Shown here: positions 44,107 to 53,115 of the stretch, piece after piece
How positions within the stretch are numbered: the stretch's first letter is position 1
How the letters are laid out: each line of letters opens with the position of its first letter
NCBI GenBank assembly: GCA_947474545.1
Contig: CANJJI010000011.1
Coordinates: 1 to 53,115, forward strand
DNA: 53,115 nt
Reading direction: 5' to 3'
Source of the DNA: Beijerinckiaceae bacterium
Lineage (GTDB): Bacteria; Pseudomonadota; Alphaproteobacteria; Rhizobiales; Beijerinckiaceae
Made by a program: the position numbers and the translations under genes
Notes under the pieces: generated by a model
Databases searched by the model: none
The model's input: only the letters and a program-made list of their open reading frames with translations
What the model was told of the DNA's origin: nothing

Positions 44107-44140
44107 CGCCTCATTTTTGCGATGATGTTTGAATGAGGCG
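44107..44140 (+). other. Hairpin after hisG
   Basis: CGCCTCATT and AATGAGGCG form a perfect 9-bp stem with a 16-nt loop, 5 nt after the hisG stop. No T-run follows, so it is either a weak or Rho-assisted terminator or an mRNA-protecting hairpin. Confidence 0.5.
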
Positions 44141-44334
44141 CTGGCAGGAGTTATCGCTCTACACTGCTGCGATAAAGTACCGGTGTCTCGCCTTGATTCA
44201 CGCCGCTGAAAAATGGCTGCAAGGACAAGATGGCGAAAGCCCCAGCAAAAGGCAAACGCCCTAAAAGTTGAGCGAGGCCCTGCATCCGCCGGCCGCGTCC
44301 GTGTGTATCCCCCTCATCCCAAGAGGAGGATTTC

Positions 44335-44703
44335 ATGCCGGCCTTCACTATCAAACCCTATGCTTTTGCCCTCGTGCTGCTCGGCCTCGCTACGCCGCTC
44401 GCTGCACAGGAAAAATATTCCACCTGGCCGCTGCTCAAAAACCCGTTTGAAAGCACAGGCGGCGGCGGGATCATGATTGATGGTTATGACCCCGTGATAT
44501 CAGGCAAAGTCTGCCGCACCGATTTCTCTGCGAAAACGCCAGAGGGGCAAGTCTACAACAATACGGTGGAATTCGATGCGGTCGCCGAACAGGGCGGCAT
44601 TCTCTGCACCAACGGGCGCTGGCGTGCGAAGGATGGCTCTGCGCAGGGGACGACGCCGTTCCGTGTGTTCATCAGGGATGGAATCGTGCGCCGCGCGCCG
44701 TGA
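44335..44703 (+). CDS. Small exported protein of unknown function
   Basis: A 122-aa protein with a clear Sec signal peptide (hydrophobic residues about 8-22, cleavage after PLAAQ). The mature part has two cysteines (GKVCRTDF, GILCTNGRW) that probably form a disulfide, a Gly-rich stretch and the C-terminal PFRVFIRDGIVRRAP. AGAGGAGG lies upstream of the ATG. I do not recognise the family. It precedes the NagZ-like gene by 84 nt and may be co-transcribed with it. Confidence 0.75.
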   Translation: MPAFTIKPYAFALVLLGLATPLAAQEKYSTWPLLKNPFESTGGGGIMIDGYDPVISGKVCRTDFSAKTPEGQVYNNTVEFDAVAEQGGILCTNGRWRAKDGSAQGTTPFRVFIRDGIVRRAP

Positions 44704-44787
44704 ATTTTGGTTTTGAAATTTTGCCTTGTTGCCGCCATCGCACCCGTGCAAAGGAAGGCGCGCTGTTTCTTTACATGGATCGATTTT

Positions 44788-45873
44788 ATGACTGACATCT
44801 CCCGCCGCGCCGTTCTGGCTTCTGCCGCCGTTCTCGCGGCGCCCTGGGTCAGCCGCGCGCAGGCGCAGGCCGATGAGCGCATGATCGCGCAAATGCTTGT
44901 ACTGGGATTTTCCGGCACATCGAGCGCAGACACCGGCGCGCAAAAGCTGGCGCAGCATCTGGCGGCCGGGCGCATCGGCGGGGTTTGTTTTCTGGGCAAT
45001 AACACGCGCAACCGGCCGGGCATCGAAAGCCTGACGCGGCTGTTCAATTCCGCCGGGAGATCCGGCAAGCCGCTTATTTCGGTGGATCAGGAAGGCGGCG
45101 CGGTGCAACGCCTTGGCGCCAAGACCGGTTGGTCCGCCATTCCCGCCCCGCAGGCGGTGGCCGCCCGCAACACACCCGAACAGGCGCGCGGGATTTATGC
45201 GCAGATGGCGCGCGAGCTGAAAGCGGCGGGCTTTAATCTCAATCTTGCCCCGGTGGTGGACCTTGGTTTCGAGCCGAAGAATCCTATCGTCTATAAATGG
45301 GGCCGGGCCTTCGGCAAAGACGGCGCGACGGTCGCAGAATATGCCGGCGCGTTCGTGGAAGGCCACCGCTCGCAAGGCGTGCTGACGGCGCACAAGCATT
45401 TCCCCGGCCACGGCTCGACCTTCGTGGATTCGCATGATCGCCCCGTCGATCTGACGCCGACCTGGCGGGCCGATGAACTCGTGCCCTTCCGTGAGCTCGC
45501 CCGGCGCGGCCTGATTGATATTGTGATGAGCGGTCACCTCACCCATGCCAAACTGACAGGCGGCCTGCCTGCAACGCTCTCACCCACCGCTGTGCGGCTG
45601 CTACGTCAGGATATCGGGTTTAATGGCGCGATCATGACTGACGATCTCGACATGAAAGCGATCCGTTCGTCCTTCACGCTGGACGACGCCATCGTGCGGG
45701 CTGTCTCTGCCGGACATGATCTGGTGCTGCTCTCCAATTCCCTGCAGCCCGACGACATGCTGCCACAAAAGGCCATCGCGGCAGTGAAGGCCGCTGTTGC
45801 AGCCGGGCGCATAGCCCCGGGACAGATCGAAGCCTCTGCGCAAAGAATAGCTGCGCTGCAGGCGCGGGTTTAA
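44788..45873 (+). CDS. Glycoside hydrolase family 3 protein (beta-N-acetylhexosaminidase, NagZ-like) with Tat signal
   Basis: A 361-aa GH3 enzyme. The N-terminus DISRRAVLASAAVLAAPWVSRAQA is a twin-arginine-type signal, unlike cytoplasmic NagZ. The catalytic histidine motif KHFPGHG is at 203-209 and the nucleophile Asp lies in MTDDLDM (283-289). VDQEGGAVQRL (about 99-109) is the sugar-binding loop. It should remove N-acetylglucosamine from peptidoglycan fragments, here probably in the periplasm. The ATG at 44788 starts directly at the signal; an earlier in-frame start has no ribosome-binding site. Confidence 0.88.
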   Translation: MTDISRRAVLASAAVLAAPWVSRAQAQADERMIAQMLVLGFSGTSSADTGAQKLAQHLAAGRIGGVCFLGNNTRNRPGIESLTRLFNSAGRSGKPLISVDQEGGAVQRLGAKTGWSAIPAPQAVAARNTPEQARGIYAQMARELKAAGFNLNLAPVVDLGFEPKNPIVYKWGRAFGKDGATVAEYAGAFVEGHRSQGVLTAHKHFPGHGSTFVDSHDRPVDLTPTWRADELVPFRELARRGLIDIVMSGHLTHAKLTGGLPATLSPTAVRLLRQDIGFNGAIMTDDLDMKAIRSSFTLDDAIVRAVSAGHDLVLLSNSLQPDDMLPQKAIAAVKAAVAAGRIAPGQIEASAQRIAALQARV

Positions 45874-45934
45874 TTTTTTAGGCGATCTACTCTTCGTGCG
45901 TCCCCGCACATATTTTCGCGCAAGTGTGACCTAC

Positions 45935-45960
45935 TCTCCAATCATCGCCGGTGAGCAAGA
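45935..45960 (+). promoter_or_regulatory. Conserved 26-nt leader element, copy 2
   Basis: Identical to 23022-23047; located 29 nt before the start of the second 95-aa exported-protein gene. Confidence 0.5.
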
Positions 45961-45989
45961 CGCTCCGGCAAGAAACAGGAGAGAGAACC

Positions 45990-46277
45990 ATGAACACTTT
46001 TGCAAAGAAGACCCTCACCACCGCTTTTGCCGCCCTCACCCTGGGCGTCACGCTCGCCGCAACATCCGCACCTGCTGAAGCCCGCTGGGGCCGCAATGCA
46101 GCCTTCTTCGGTGGCGCAGCCGCAGGTCTGGTTGGCGCTGCGATCCTCGCCAACAACTATGCCCGTCCCGCTTATGCCGCGCCTGTGTACGGCGGCGAGT
46201 GCTGGACAGAGCGCCGCGCGGTTTACAACAACTGGGGCGACTTCGTTGGCTATCGCCCGCAGCGGGTTTGCAACTGA
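45990..46277 (+). CDS. Small exported protein with Gly/Ala-rich segment, copy 2
   Basis: A 95-aa paralogue of the protein at 23079-23366, with the same signal peptide, cleavage site (APAEA), Gly/Ala-rich stretch and two cysteines; about ten substitutions, mostly in residues 38-55 and conservative. The ATG with AGGAGAGA is used; an upstream in-frame extension begins in the shared leader and is unlikely. Its own terminator follows, different in sequence from that of copy 1. Function unknown; a small envelope protein produced in quantity is the best inference. Confidence 0.85.
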   Translation: MNTFAKKTLTTAFAALTLGVTLAATSAPAEARWGRNAAFFGGAAAGLVGAAILANNYARPAYAAPVYGGECWTERRAVYNNWGDFVGYRPQRVCN

Positions 46278-46331
46278 GTTGAATGATTAAAAGATTTTCC
46301 GCCGAACCGCCTCTCACCGGCGGGAAGAGGG

Positions 46332-46363
46332 AACCCTCCGGGACGTCCGACCCCCGGAGGGTT
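46332..46363 (+). terminator. Rho-independent terminator of exported-protein gene, copy 2
   Basis: AACCCTCCGGG pairs with CCCGGAGGGTT (11-bp stem, 10-nt loop), ending in TTTT. It lies 55 nt after the stop and also faces the end of the convergent ABC gene. Confidence 0.85.
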
Positions 46364-46382
46364 TTCGCGTGTCTGCGTTTTT

Positions 46383-48509
46383 TCAGGCAGGCATGACGGC
46401 TGGAGTGAATACCCCATTAGCGGCAGGCTGCATCTCTATCCGCGTGTCATGTAATTCGACCAGTGTTGAACGATGACCAATGGAGACAATGGTAGTTCCC
46501 GGCAATTCTGCCTTGAGCATGCGATAGATTTCGCCTTCCAGTTTTTCATCAAGCGCTGATGTCGCTTCATCGAGGAACAGCCATGAAGGCTTGGCAAGGA
46601 GCGCGTGGGCGATTGAGAGCCGCTGCTGCTCGCCGCCGGAAAGTCTTTGGCCCCAGGCCTCTTCCACATCGAGCTGATCCACCAGCATCGGCAGGCGCGC
46701 TTTTGTCAGCGCATTGCGCACTTGTTCGTCTGTGTAGTCGCTTTCGATACCGGGATAGCTGGCTGCACGCTTGAGCGTGCCAGCTGCGATATAGGGCCGT
46801 TGCGGCAACAACATCACCTCGATGGGATGGCCGTCCTCTCCGGCTGGAAAGGCGATGGAGCCACGGCCATAGGGCCAGATGCCGGCAATGGCGCGGAACA
46901 TCGTGGATTTGCCCGAGCCCGATGGCCCGTTGACGAGCGTCGCCTGACCGGCTTTCAAATCAAGCGATTTAAGCGCGACGATCTCGCGGCCGTTGGGTAG
47001 GGTCAGCGATATGTCGCGCAATGTGAGATCGCGTGTCGCAGATTTCTCCGCTTCCAGACGTGGCGGTGTCTTGCCAAGACCGGCGGCCTTTTCGATGGCT
47101 GCCCCAAAGCTGGTTAGACGATCGATCACCGCCTTGAAGGCGGCGAGCGAGGAATAACGGGCAATGAAAAATGTCATTGCGCTCTCAACACGTCCGAACG
47201 CGCCTGCAGTTTGCGACATCTGACCCAGCGAGATCTTGCCGAGAAAATAATAGGGCGCAACGATCACATAGGGAATGACCACGCTGGCTTGAAAGAAGCT
47301 GCTTGTGAACGTCGACAGTTTCAATTGTCGCGAGACGATATCGAAATAATTGCGCAGGATGTTGCCAAACCGGTTGTTGATGCGGTCGCGTTCCGAACGC
47401 TCGCCGCGCAGCAGAGAAACCTGCTCACTATATTCGCGTAGCCGCGCCAGCGTAAAACGGAAATCGGCTTCAAATCGCTCTTTCATGAAGTCGAGCCGGA
47501 TGAGCGGACGGCCGATGAGATGTGTCAGCCACGTCCCTATGGTCGAGTAAATCAGCGCGATCCAGAACGGCAGACCGGGCACGACGATATCCGTTCCGGG
47601 AATAACGAAATCAGCAGGAATGGTCCACAGTATGATGGAGAAGGAAACCAGATTGCTGACCGTGGCAAGCAGCGTGATTGAATAGGAATAGGTATTATCG
47701 ATATAGCTCTTGACGTCGTCGGCGATACGCTGGTCGGGGTTGTCGGCGCCGTCTCCCACAAGGCTCATGCGATAAAGACCGCCGCGTCCCAGCCAGTTGT
47801 CACTGAAGCGCTGTGTCAGCCAGCGCCGCCAGCTGATTTTCAGTACAGATTCAAAAAAGAATTCGATCAGGTTGCTGGCCACCGCTATCGCCGCCCAGAC
47901 ACAGAACACAGTGAGCAGCAACGACCAGAACGCGGCGGCATCCTTTTTCTGGATAGCGTCAAACCAGTCGCGATTGAAGAAAGACAATCGCACGCTGATG
48001 GCGACCTGCAGCTGATTGATGACGATCAGCGTGGTGATCAGCAGGATGCCGAGCCGGCTTTCGCTCATTCGGGCCGAGCCGAATGGGCCAAATGAGACTG
48101 TCCGCATTTCCTGCGAACTGAAATAGGGATCTGCCAAGGCCGTGATCTGCCGCAGAACGGGAATAAACGAAATCAGCCAGACGATCAGACCGAATACAGC
48201 GACGGTGACTGGCAGGCTCATGGGCACCTGCATATCGGCTAGCGAGTCTGGCCACAGGCCCTTTCTAGCGGCCAGATAGGATAACGTCGTCAATATATAT
48301 TCGATCGCGAAAATGACTGAAAAAATGCGGAGGAATGAAGATATGTTGCGCGCTGCAAAGGTCGTCACAGCCAGCATGGCGCCGGCAAATGCCAGACCAT
48401 ACATGGCCGGATCGCCATAGGCGCTCCAGCTGCCCTCGGCGGGCATTTGTGCGCCCGTGATCGCACTCAGGACGGCTGCGGCGGCAACTGCGAGGGCCAG
48501 AATATACAT
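46383..48509 (-). CDS. SbmA/BacA-like ABC transporter (membrane and ATPase domains fused)
   Basis: About 708 aa. The N-terminal 60% is an SbmA/BacA-type membrane domain (ABC_membrane_2) with some eight hydrophobic segments and the NWLGRGGLYRM and NPDQRIADDVKSY blocks typical of this family. The C-terminal ATPase has Walker A GPSGSGKST, signature LSGGEQQR, Walker B LFLDEATSALDE. This is the YddA/COG4178 layout, related to peroxisomal ABCD proteins and to mycobacterial cobalamin/peptide importers; in rhizobia BacA relatives import peptides and affect very-long-chain fatty acids. The ATG at 48509 has a CCGGAG site 7 nt away; longer starts at 48566 or 48578 have none. Confidence 0.88.
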   Translation of the reverse strand: MYILALAVAAAAVLSAITGAQMPAEGSWSAYGDPAMYGLAFAGAMLAVTTFAARNISSFLRIFSVIFAIEYILTTLSYLAARKGLWPDSLADMQVPMSLPVTVAVFGLIVWLISFIPVLRQITALADPYFSSQEMRTVSFGPFGSARMSESRLGILLITTLIVINQLQVAISVRLSFFNRDWFDAIQKKDAAAFWSLLLTVFCVWAAIAVASNLIEFFFESVLKISWRRWLTQRFSDNWLGRGGLYRMSLVGDGADNPDQRIADDVKSYIDNTYSYSITLLATVSNLVSFSIILWTIPADFVIPGTDIVVPGLPFWIALIYSTIGTWLTHLIGRPLIRLDFMKERFEADFRFTLARLREYSEQVSLLRGERSERDRINNRFGNILRNYFDIVSRQLKLSTFTSSFFQASVVIPYVIVAPYYFLGKISLGQMSQTAGAFGRVESAMTFFIARYSSLAAFKAVIDRLTSFGAAIEKAAGLGKTPPRLEAEKSATRDLTLRDISLTLPNGREIVALKSLDLKAGQATLVNGPSGSGKSTMFRAIAGIWPYGRGSIAFPAGEDGHPIEVMLLPQRPYIAAGTLKRAASYPGIESDYTDEQVRNALTKARLPMLVDQLDVEEAWGQRLSGGEQQRLSIAHALLAKPSWLFLDEATSALDEKLEGEIYRMLKAELPGTTIVSIGHRSTLVELHDTRIEMQPAANGVFTPAVMPA

Positions 48510-48753
48510 AAACAGCTCCGGAGATTTAGGCGAATCCCAACACGATGCGCAGTGTTTATAGTCCATAGCGCGCGTCAAATGGAAACCGGCGATCGAACCG
48601 CCGGTTGGTTCAGATTTTCACAGGTGAAAGTGGTCGAAACACGATGGATGGCAGGAGAGGCGGGCCGCAAACGTCCATATTCCCGCTGCATGAGCGCAAA
48701 AATATTTCAGCGGACGTCCGTCACGTCAGGCCCCGAGTTTGTCGGGCTAGAAG

Positions 48754-49155
48754 TCAGAACTTGTCGCTTTTGATCACGTCGCCACGCGATGAGTTGGCTG
48801 CCGCCTTGATCTTGGGAGAAGTTGCCGCCGGTTCGTCCTCATCGGCGTCCGGTTCTGCGATCTCGCCGTTCACAGCAGCAATCAATCTCGGCGAAGGCTT
48901 GAAAGTGAGAACGCGCCGGGCGGCGATCGGATATTCGTCGCCGGTTTTCGGATTACGTCCGACTCTGGGTCGTTTGGCGCGAATGTTGAACGTGCCAAAC
49001 CCGCGTAACTTGACCGGTTCGTTATTACCAAGAGTGCTACACAAAGTGTCCAGCACTGTTTCGACGATGTCCTTTGCCTCTACACGGGACAGCCCCGGCC
49101 CGGCAACGTAAACCGCCTGCAACAGATCGGCACGGGTGAGTGTTTTATTCGTCAT
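48754..49155 (-). CDS. Integration host factor alpha/HU-family DNA-binding protein with C-terminal tail
   Basis: A 133-aa member of the HU/IHF family that bends DNA. The core (residues 1-98) has the IHF-alpha pattern LTRADLLQAVYV..GLSRVEAKDIVETVLDTL, then VKLRGFGTFNIRAKRPRVGRNPKTGDEYPIAARRVLTFKPSPRL. The beta-arm keeps the Arg and the intercalating Pro (GRNPKTG). About 35 extra residues follow, acidic first (EPDADEDEP) and then Lys/Ser-rich, which is longer than standard IHF-alpha of about 100 aa. GAGGGG precedes the ATG. It might be ihfA, but the tail makes a specialised paralogue possible. Confidence 0.85.
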   Translation of the reverse strand: MTNKTLTRADLLQAVYVAGPGLSRVEAKDIVETVLDTLCSTLGNNEPVKLRGFGTFNIRAKRPRVGRNPKTGDEYPIAARRVLTFKPSPRLIAAVNGEIAEPDADEDEPAATSPKIKAAANSSRGDVIKSDKF

Positions 49156-49583
49156 CTATTTGCCCCTCGGAAACATAGCCCCTGCATTCCAAGTGCGTCA
49201 GCGCGCCCCATTAACAGCAAGCGGGAAGTTCATTTTGCGCTCCCTGATTATTTTTGCTTTACCGTTGATCCCTGCAACCGTTTCGGAGCGTATTGGCCGG
49301 CTCCGTTTCCTGCCGCAGTCTGACAAACCAATTACAGCGCAGAAACAGATGCGTAGTCAAAGAGAAAATGCAGATTGGAGTTGCCGGACGTGAAGAAAAA
49401 CACGTTGACTTATAAACAGTTTCGCCGGTAAGGGCGGCGGCCGCGTGAACCTGGATGAAACTGTTTCATATGCATCCGAAATCTTGATTTCAAAAAAACC
49501 GAGCTGGATTGGGCGCTTTTCTCGATCCAGCCTGAAAAGGTTTCCTTGAAAAACCGCAAATCGATAAGGCAGCAAGGACGGCC

Positions 49584-49614
49584 AAACAAATTCAGGCCGC
49601 TTTCGCGGCCTGAA
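49584..49614 (-). terminator. Rho-independent terminator of the groES-groEL operon
   Basis: On the minus strand TTCAGGCCGC pairs with GCGGCCTGAA around a 4-nt loop (GAAA), followed by TTTGTTT. It lies about 115 nt beyond the groEL stop. Confidence 0.8.
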
Positions 49615-49636
49615 CATTTTGTATCAATTTTAAATT

Positions 49637-51485
<1,849 letters not shown>

Positions 51486-51495
51486 CCTTCCTCAC

Positions 51496-51783
51496 TCAGC
51501 CGATCACGCCCATGACATCGGATTCCTTCATGATCAGGAGTTCCTGACCGTCGATCTTGACTTCCGTGCCGGACCATTTGCCGAAAAGGACCTTGTCGCC
51601 CTTCTTCACATCGAGCGGAACAAGCTTGCCGCTTTCGTCGCGGGCGCCGGGGCCTACGGACACGACTTCACCCTCCTGGGGCTTTTCCTGGGCGGTGTCG
51701 GGAATGATGATGCCGCCTTTGGTCTTCTCTTCGCTGGTGACGCGCTTAACGACAATGCGGTCGTGCAGGGGACGAAACTTCAT
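51496..51783 (-). CDS. groES: Co-chaperonin GroES
   Basis: A 95-aa cap of the GroEL chamber, of standard length. It shows [14 protein letters not shown] at the start, the mobile loop [20 protein letters not shown] with its hydrophobic III that binds GroEL, and the [15 protein letters not shown] roof-proximal block. It is the first gene of the operon; the start has AGGAATA upstream and a CIRCE-controlled promoter. Confidence 0.98.
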   Translation of the reverse strand: MKFRPLHDRIVVKRVTSEEKTKGGIIIPDTAQEKPQEGEVVSVGPGARDESGKLVPLDVKKGDKVLFGKWSGTEVKIDGQELLIMKESDVMGVIG

Positions 51784-51866
51784 TGTACTTATTCCTGTCG
51801 GTTTTGGCGGTTCGAGGCGAACGCCCGGTTCACCCGGACCACCTGTCTGCCACTACTGGAAAGCTG

Positions 51867-51893
51867 TTAGCACTCTATTAGAAGGAGTGCTAA
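51867..51893 (-). promoter_or_regulatory. CIRCE operator (HrcA binding site)
   Basis: TTAGCACTC, nine bases, GAGTGCTAA: a perfect match to the CIRCE consensus. It lies 84 nt upstream of groES, just downstream of the predicted transcription start, so HrcA would repress the operon until heat shock. hrcA itself is not in the window. Confidence 0.97.
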
Positions 51894-51905
51894 CAGTCGG
51901 GAGGG

Positions 51906-51934
51906 GAGATAAGTGCTGGGCCTATGCCTGTCAA
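51906..51934 (-). promoter_or_regulatory. Sigma70-type promoter of groES-groEL
   Basis: On the minus strand TTGACA (51929-51934) and TATCTC (51906-51911) are spaced by 17 nt. The start would fall near 51899, placing CIRCE at about +6 to +32. Confidence 0.8.
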
Positions 51935-52112
51935 GGATTGCCACGCAGAAAAAATCGCGGGCGTTAATAATGGTTAACACAAGGCGGGACGCCGCCGGTT
52001 CTGCCGCAACGCACGCCAGGTAAACAAAATTATGGCCAAGCTTTGGCTGCACACGCCTGATTGGGGGGCGCAACACTGCAGCCAAGGTCTGAGTGCGCCC
52101 CCGTCCTCGCCT

Positions 52113-52505
52113 TCACTTCGGGAAATACATCAGCTCGATACGGACATTGTCTGGCGCCTCGATAAAGGCGATGCGAATGCCAGTGGGCGTCGCCATGGGA
52201 CCATCGAGCACCGGCACGCCCATGGCCTTCACATGCGCGAGGCTTGCGTCGAAATCGTCGGTAGCGACAGCGAAATGTTCAAGGCCGAACTTCGTACCGG
52301 AATTGCCCGCTGGCAAGGTTTCACCCGTCTTCTCGCCAGAGATAACAAATGTTGTTCCATCAGTGGCGGCGCAGGTGATAAAGATATCGCCCACGGGACG
52401 CACCACCCTGTCGACCACCTTGAAGCCGAAGGCCTCGCCATACCAGGCCGCTGTCTTGTCGGGGTCTTTCGCCTTCAGATGGAGATGATGGAACTTGACC
52501 GGCAT
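52113..52505 (-). CDS. VOC-family (glyoxalase/bleomycin-resistance-like) protein
   Basis: A 130-aa single VOC module: FHHLHLKAKDPDKTAAWYGEAFG at the N-terminus, GLEHFAVATDDFDASLAHVKAMG at the start of the second half, and the terminal strand VRIELMYFPK with the metal Glu. His residues at about 6-8 and 74, with Glu124, are candidate ligands. It acts in the cytoplasm; the substrate is unknown. It is not closely similar to the VOC gene at 462-902. It stands alone between groES and the truncated gene. Confidence 0.87.
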   Translation of the reverse strand: MPVKFHHLHLKAKDPDKTAAWYGEAFGFKVVDRVVRPVGDIFITCAATDGTTFVISGEKTGETLPAGNSGTKFGLEHFAVATDDFDASLAHVKAMGVPVLDGPMATPTGIRIAFIEAPDNVRIELMYFPK

Positions 52506-52584
52506 AGTCGAAACCTTTCGTGCTGGGCGTTATCGATCGCTGCGTTGAAGTGGTGGTTAAAGTTCTGGCTTTCTCAGCACAGGT

Positions 52585-52980
52585 TTATTTGGCGGCGGGT
52601 GTCAGTTTAAGGGAGTCAAAAAAGCGATCACGCAAGCCCGCGACCGCCTGCGATTCTGAATTCGGCCATTCGACAATCATTGTGAAGAGGCTCTCGGAAT
52701 TTAAAACATAGCGAACAGACGCATTCGCTGCGCCAGCAGCCATATCGAACGATATTTCCTCGCCCAGAGGCCCGTTGAGAAGTCTCACGTTGGATACCGT
52801 GTTGCCTGTGCCGCGAAAGCCGTCAGCCATTGTCTTGATGTCCGGGCGCTTCATCTTCTCCGTAATCGCCATGCGGGTTACGGAGTATTTTGCGCCGCGC
52901 GAGCTTGTCCCGCCAATGGTGTAGACGGCAAAGGCGCCGATCTTCGTGTCAGTCCCGCTTTGGGTAAAGCTTGGTCTCAA
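52585..52980 (-). pseudogene. Exported-protein-type gene, 5' end cut off by an IS30 element
   Basis: The readable part gives about 130 aa. Its C-terminal half (blocks NTVSNVRLLNGPLGEEISFDMA, SVRYVLNSESLFTMIVEWPNSE and the ending RFFDSLKLTPAAK) resembles the small conserved secreted proteins that end in a FFDSFKL-like motif, of unknown function. The frame opens with TTG directly at the end of the IS30 transposase, with no ribosome-binding site and no signal peptide, so the true start has been lost. The stop and 3' end look intact. Probably not expressed as a working protein. Confidence 0.65.
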
Positions 52981-53115
52981 ACATCAAGTGCAACGGTTGA
53001 ACTGAAGGCTTTGATTTCTTCGGCCATGGCCTCGGCAGGGGTTTTCCAGCCGAGGGTTTTTCTGGGGCGGCCGTTCATCAATCTGGCGACATCGTTCAGC
53101 CAGGTCTGCGAGGCA
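52970..53115 (-). mobile_element. End of an IS30-family insertion sequence
   Basis: The transposase end shows that an IS30 element enters from the right edge. Its terminal inverted repeat should lie close to the transposase stop, around 52965-52990, as is usual for the family; the exact boundary cannot be fixed without the other end. Confidence 0.75.
52977..53115 (-). CDS. IS30-family transposase, C-terminal end (partial at window edge)
   Basis: The last 46 codons read ASQTWLNDVARLMNGRP, then RKTLGWKTPAEAMAEEI, ending STVALDV and a TGA at 52977-52979. NxRPRKTLGWKTPAE is the diagnostic C-terminal block of IS30-family DDE transposases, which cut and join the ends of their element. The rest of the gene lies beyond the window. 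The stop coincides with the point where the neighbouring gene is interrupted. Confidence 0.9.
   Translation of the reverse strand, partial: ASQTWLNDVARLMNGRPRKTLGWKTPAEAMAEEIKAFSSTVALDV

Noticed and set aside
44500-45546. 348-codon open frame antisense to the NagZ-like gene
   Set aside because: Covers the conserved GH3 gene; product is Arg/His/Ala-rich without a known fold.
49357-49617. 86-codon open frame downstream of groEL
   Set aside because: It spans the groEL terminator and has no ribosome-binding site or similarity.

Overview
The window looks like an alphaproteobacterial chromosome, probably of the order Hyphomicrobiales (Bradyrhizobium/Beijerinckia-like). The pointers are a hisZ-hisG pair with an ATP-phosphoribosyltransferase of about 330 aa, a RibBA protein whose GTP-cyclohydrolase half has lost its zinc cysteines, a groES-groEL operon behind a perfect CIRCE operator, a comF-grxC-DUF1178 operon opposite an NDUFAF5-like methyltransferase, and an ATTCGC/ACTCCC-type inverted repeat between groES and groEL. 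Base composition is moderately GC-rich by eye. I see no rRNA, tRNA or CRISPR array.

Left part (about 0.1-20.4 kb) is accessory and catabolic. After a broken TauE/SafE permease come a two-gene unit for a 2,6-dihydroxypyridine-hydroxylase-like flavin monooxygenase and a VOC enzyme (minus strand) and an APC permease. A plus-strand operon follows: Fe3+-type ABC permease, ABC ATPase, and the two hydantoinase/oxoprolinase subunits HyuA and HyuB. It converges, stop codon to stop codon, on a minus-strand operon that reads ThDP-dependent enzyme, amidohydrolase, Rieske ferredoxin, second amidohydrolase. The ThDP gene is divergent from an SDR dehydrogenase, which is followed by an EthD-domain protein. 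A four-gene minus-strand operon closes the region: alpha/beta hydrolase, luciferase-like flavin monooxygenase, MhpC-type hydrolase, phthalate-dioxygenase-reductase-type flavoprotein. Together these give uptake, ring or side-chain oxygenation, C-C or amide hydrolysis, decarboxylation and oxidation. No terminal Rieske oxygenase, substrate-binding protein or dedicated regulator is present. The substrate is unknown; an N-heterocycle or aromatic carboxylate/amide is my best inference. This is the best candidate for an undescribed system.

Middle part (20.5-34.4 kb) mixes housekeeping and envelope genes: ribBA, an FkbM methyltransferase, a 95-aa exported protein, an HSL-type esterase, a divergent purine nucleoside phosphorylase, DUF1194 plus gamma-glutamyltransferase, DUF1178/grxC/comF, an NDUFAF5-like methyltransferase, an MBL hydrolase and two exported alpha/beta hydrolases.

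Right part (34.4-53.1 kb) is mainly core: glnS, a DHA2 drug exporter, a double Usp protein, acs, an enoyl-CoA hydratase, hisZ-hisG, a small exported protein, a NagZ-like glycosidase, a second copy of the 95-aa exported protein with its leader, an SbmA/BacA-like ABC exporter, an IHF-alpha-like protein, groEL, groES and a VOC protein. The window ends in an IS30-family transposase that has cut off the 5' end of an exported-protein gene.
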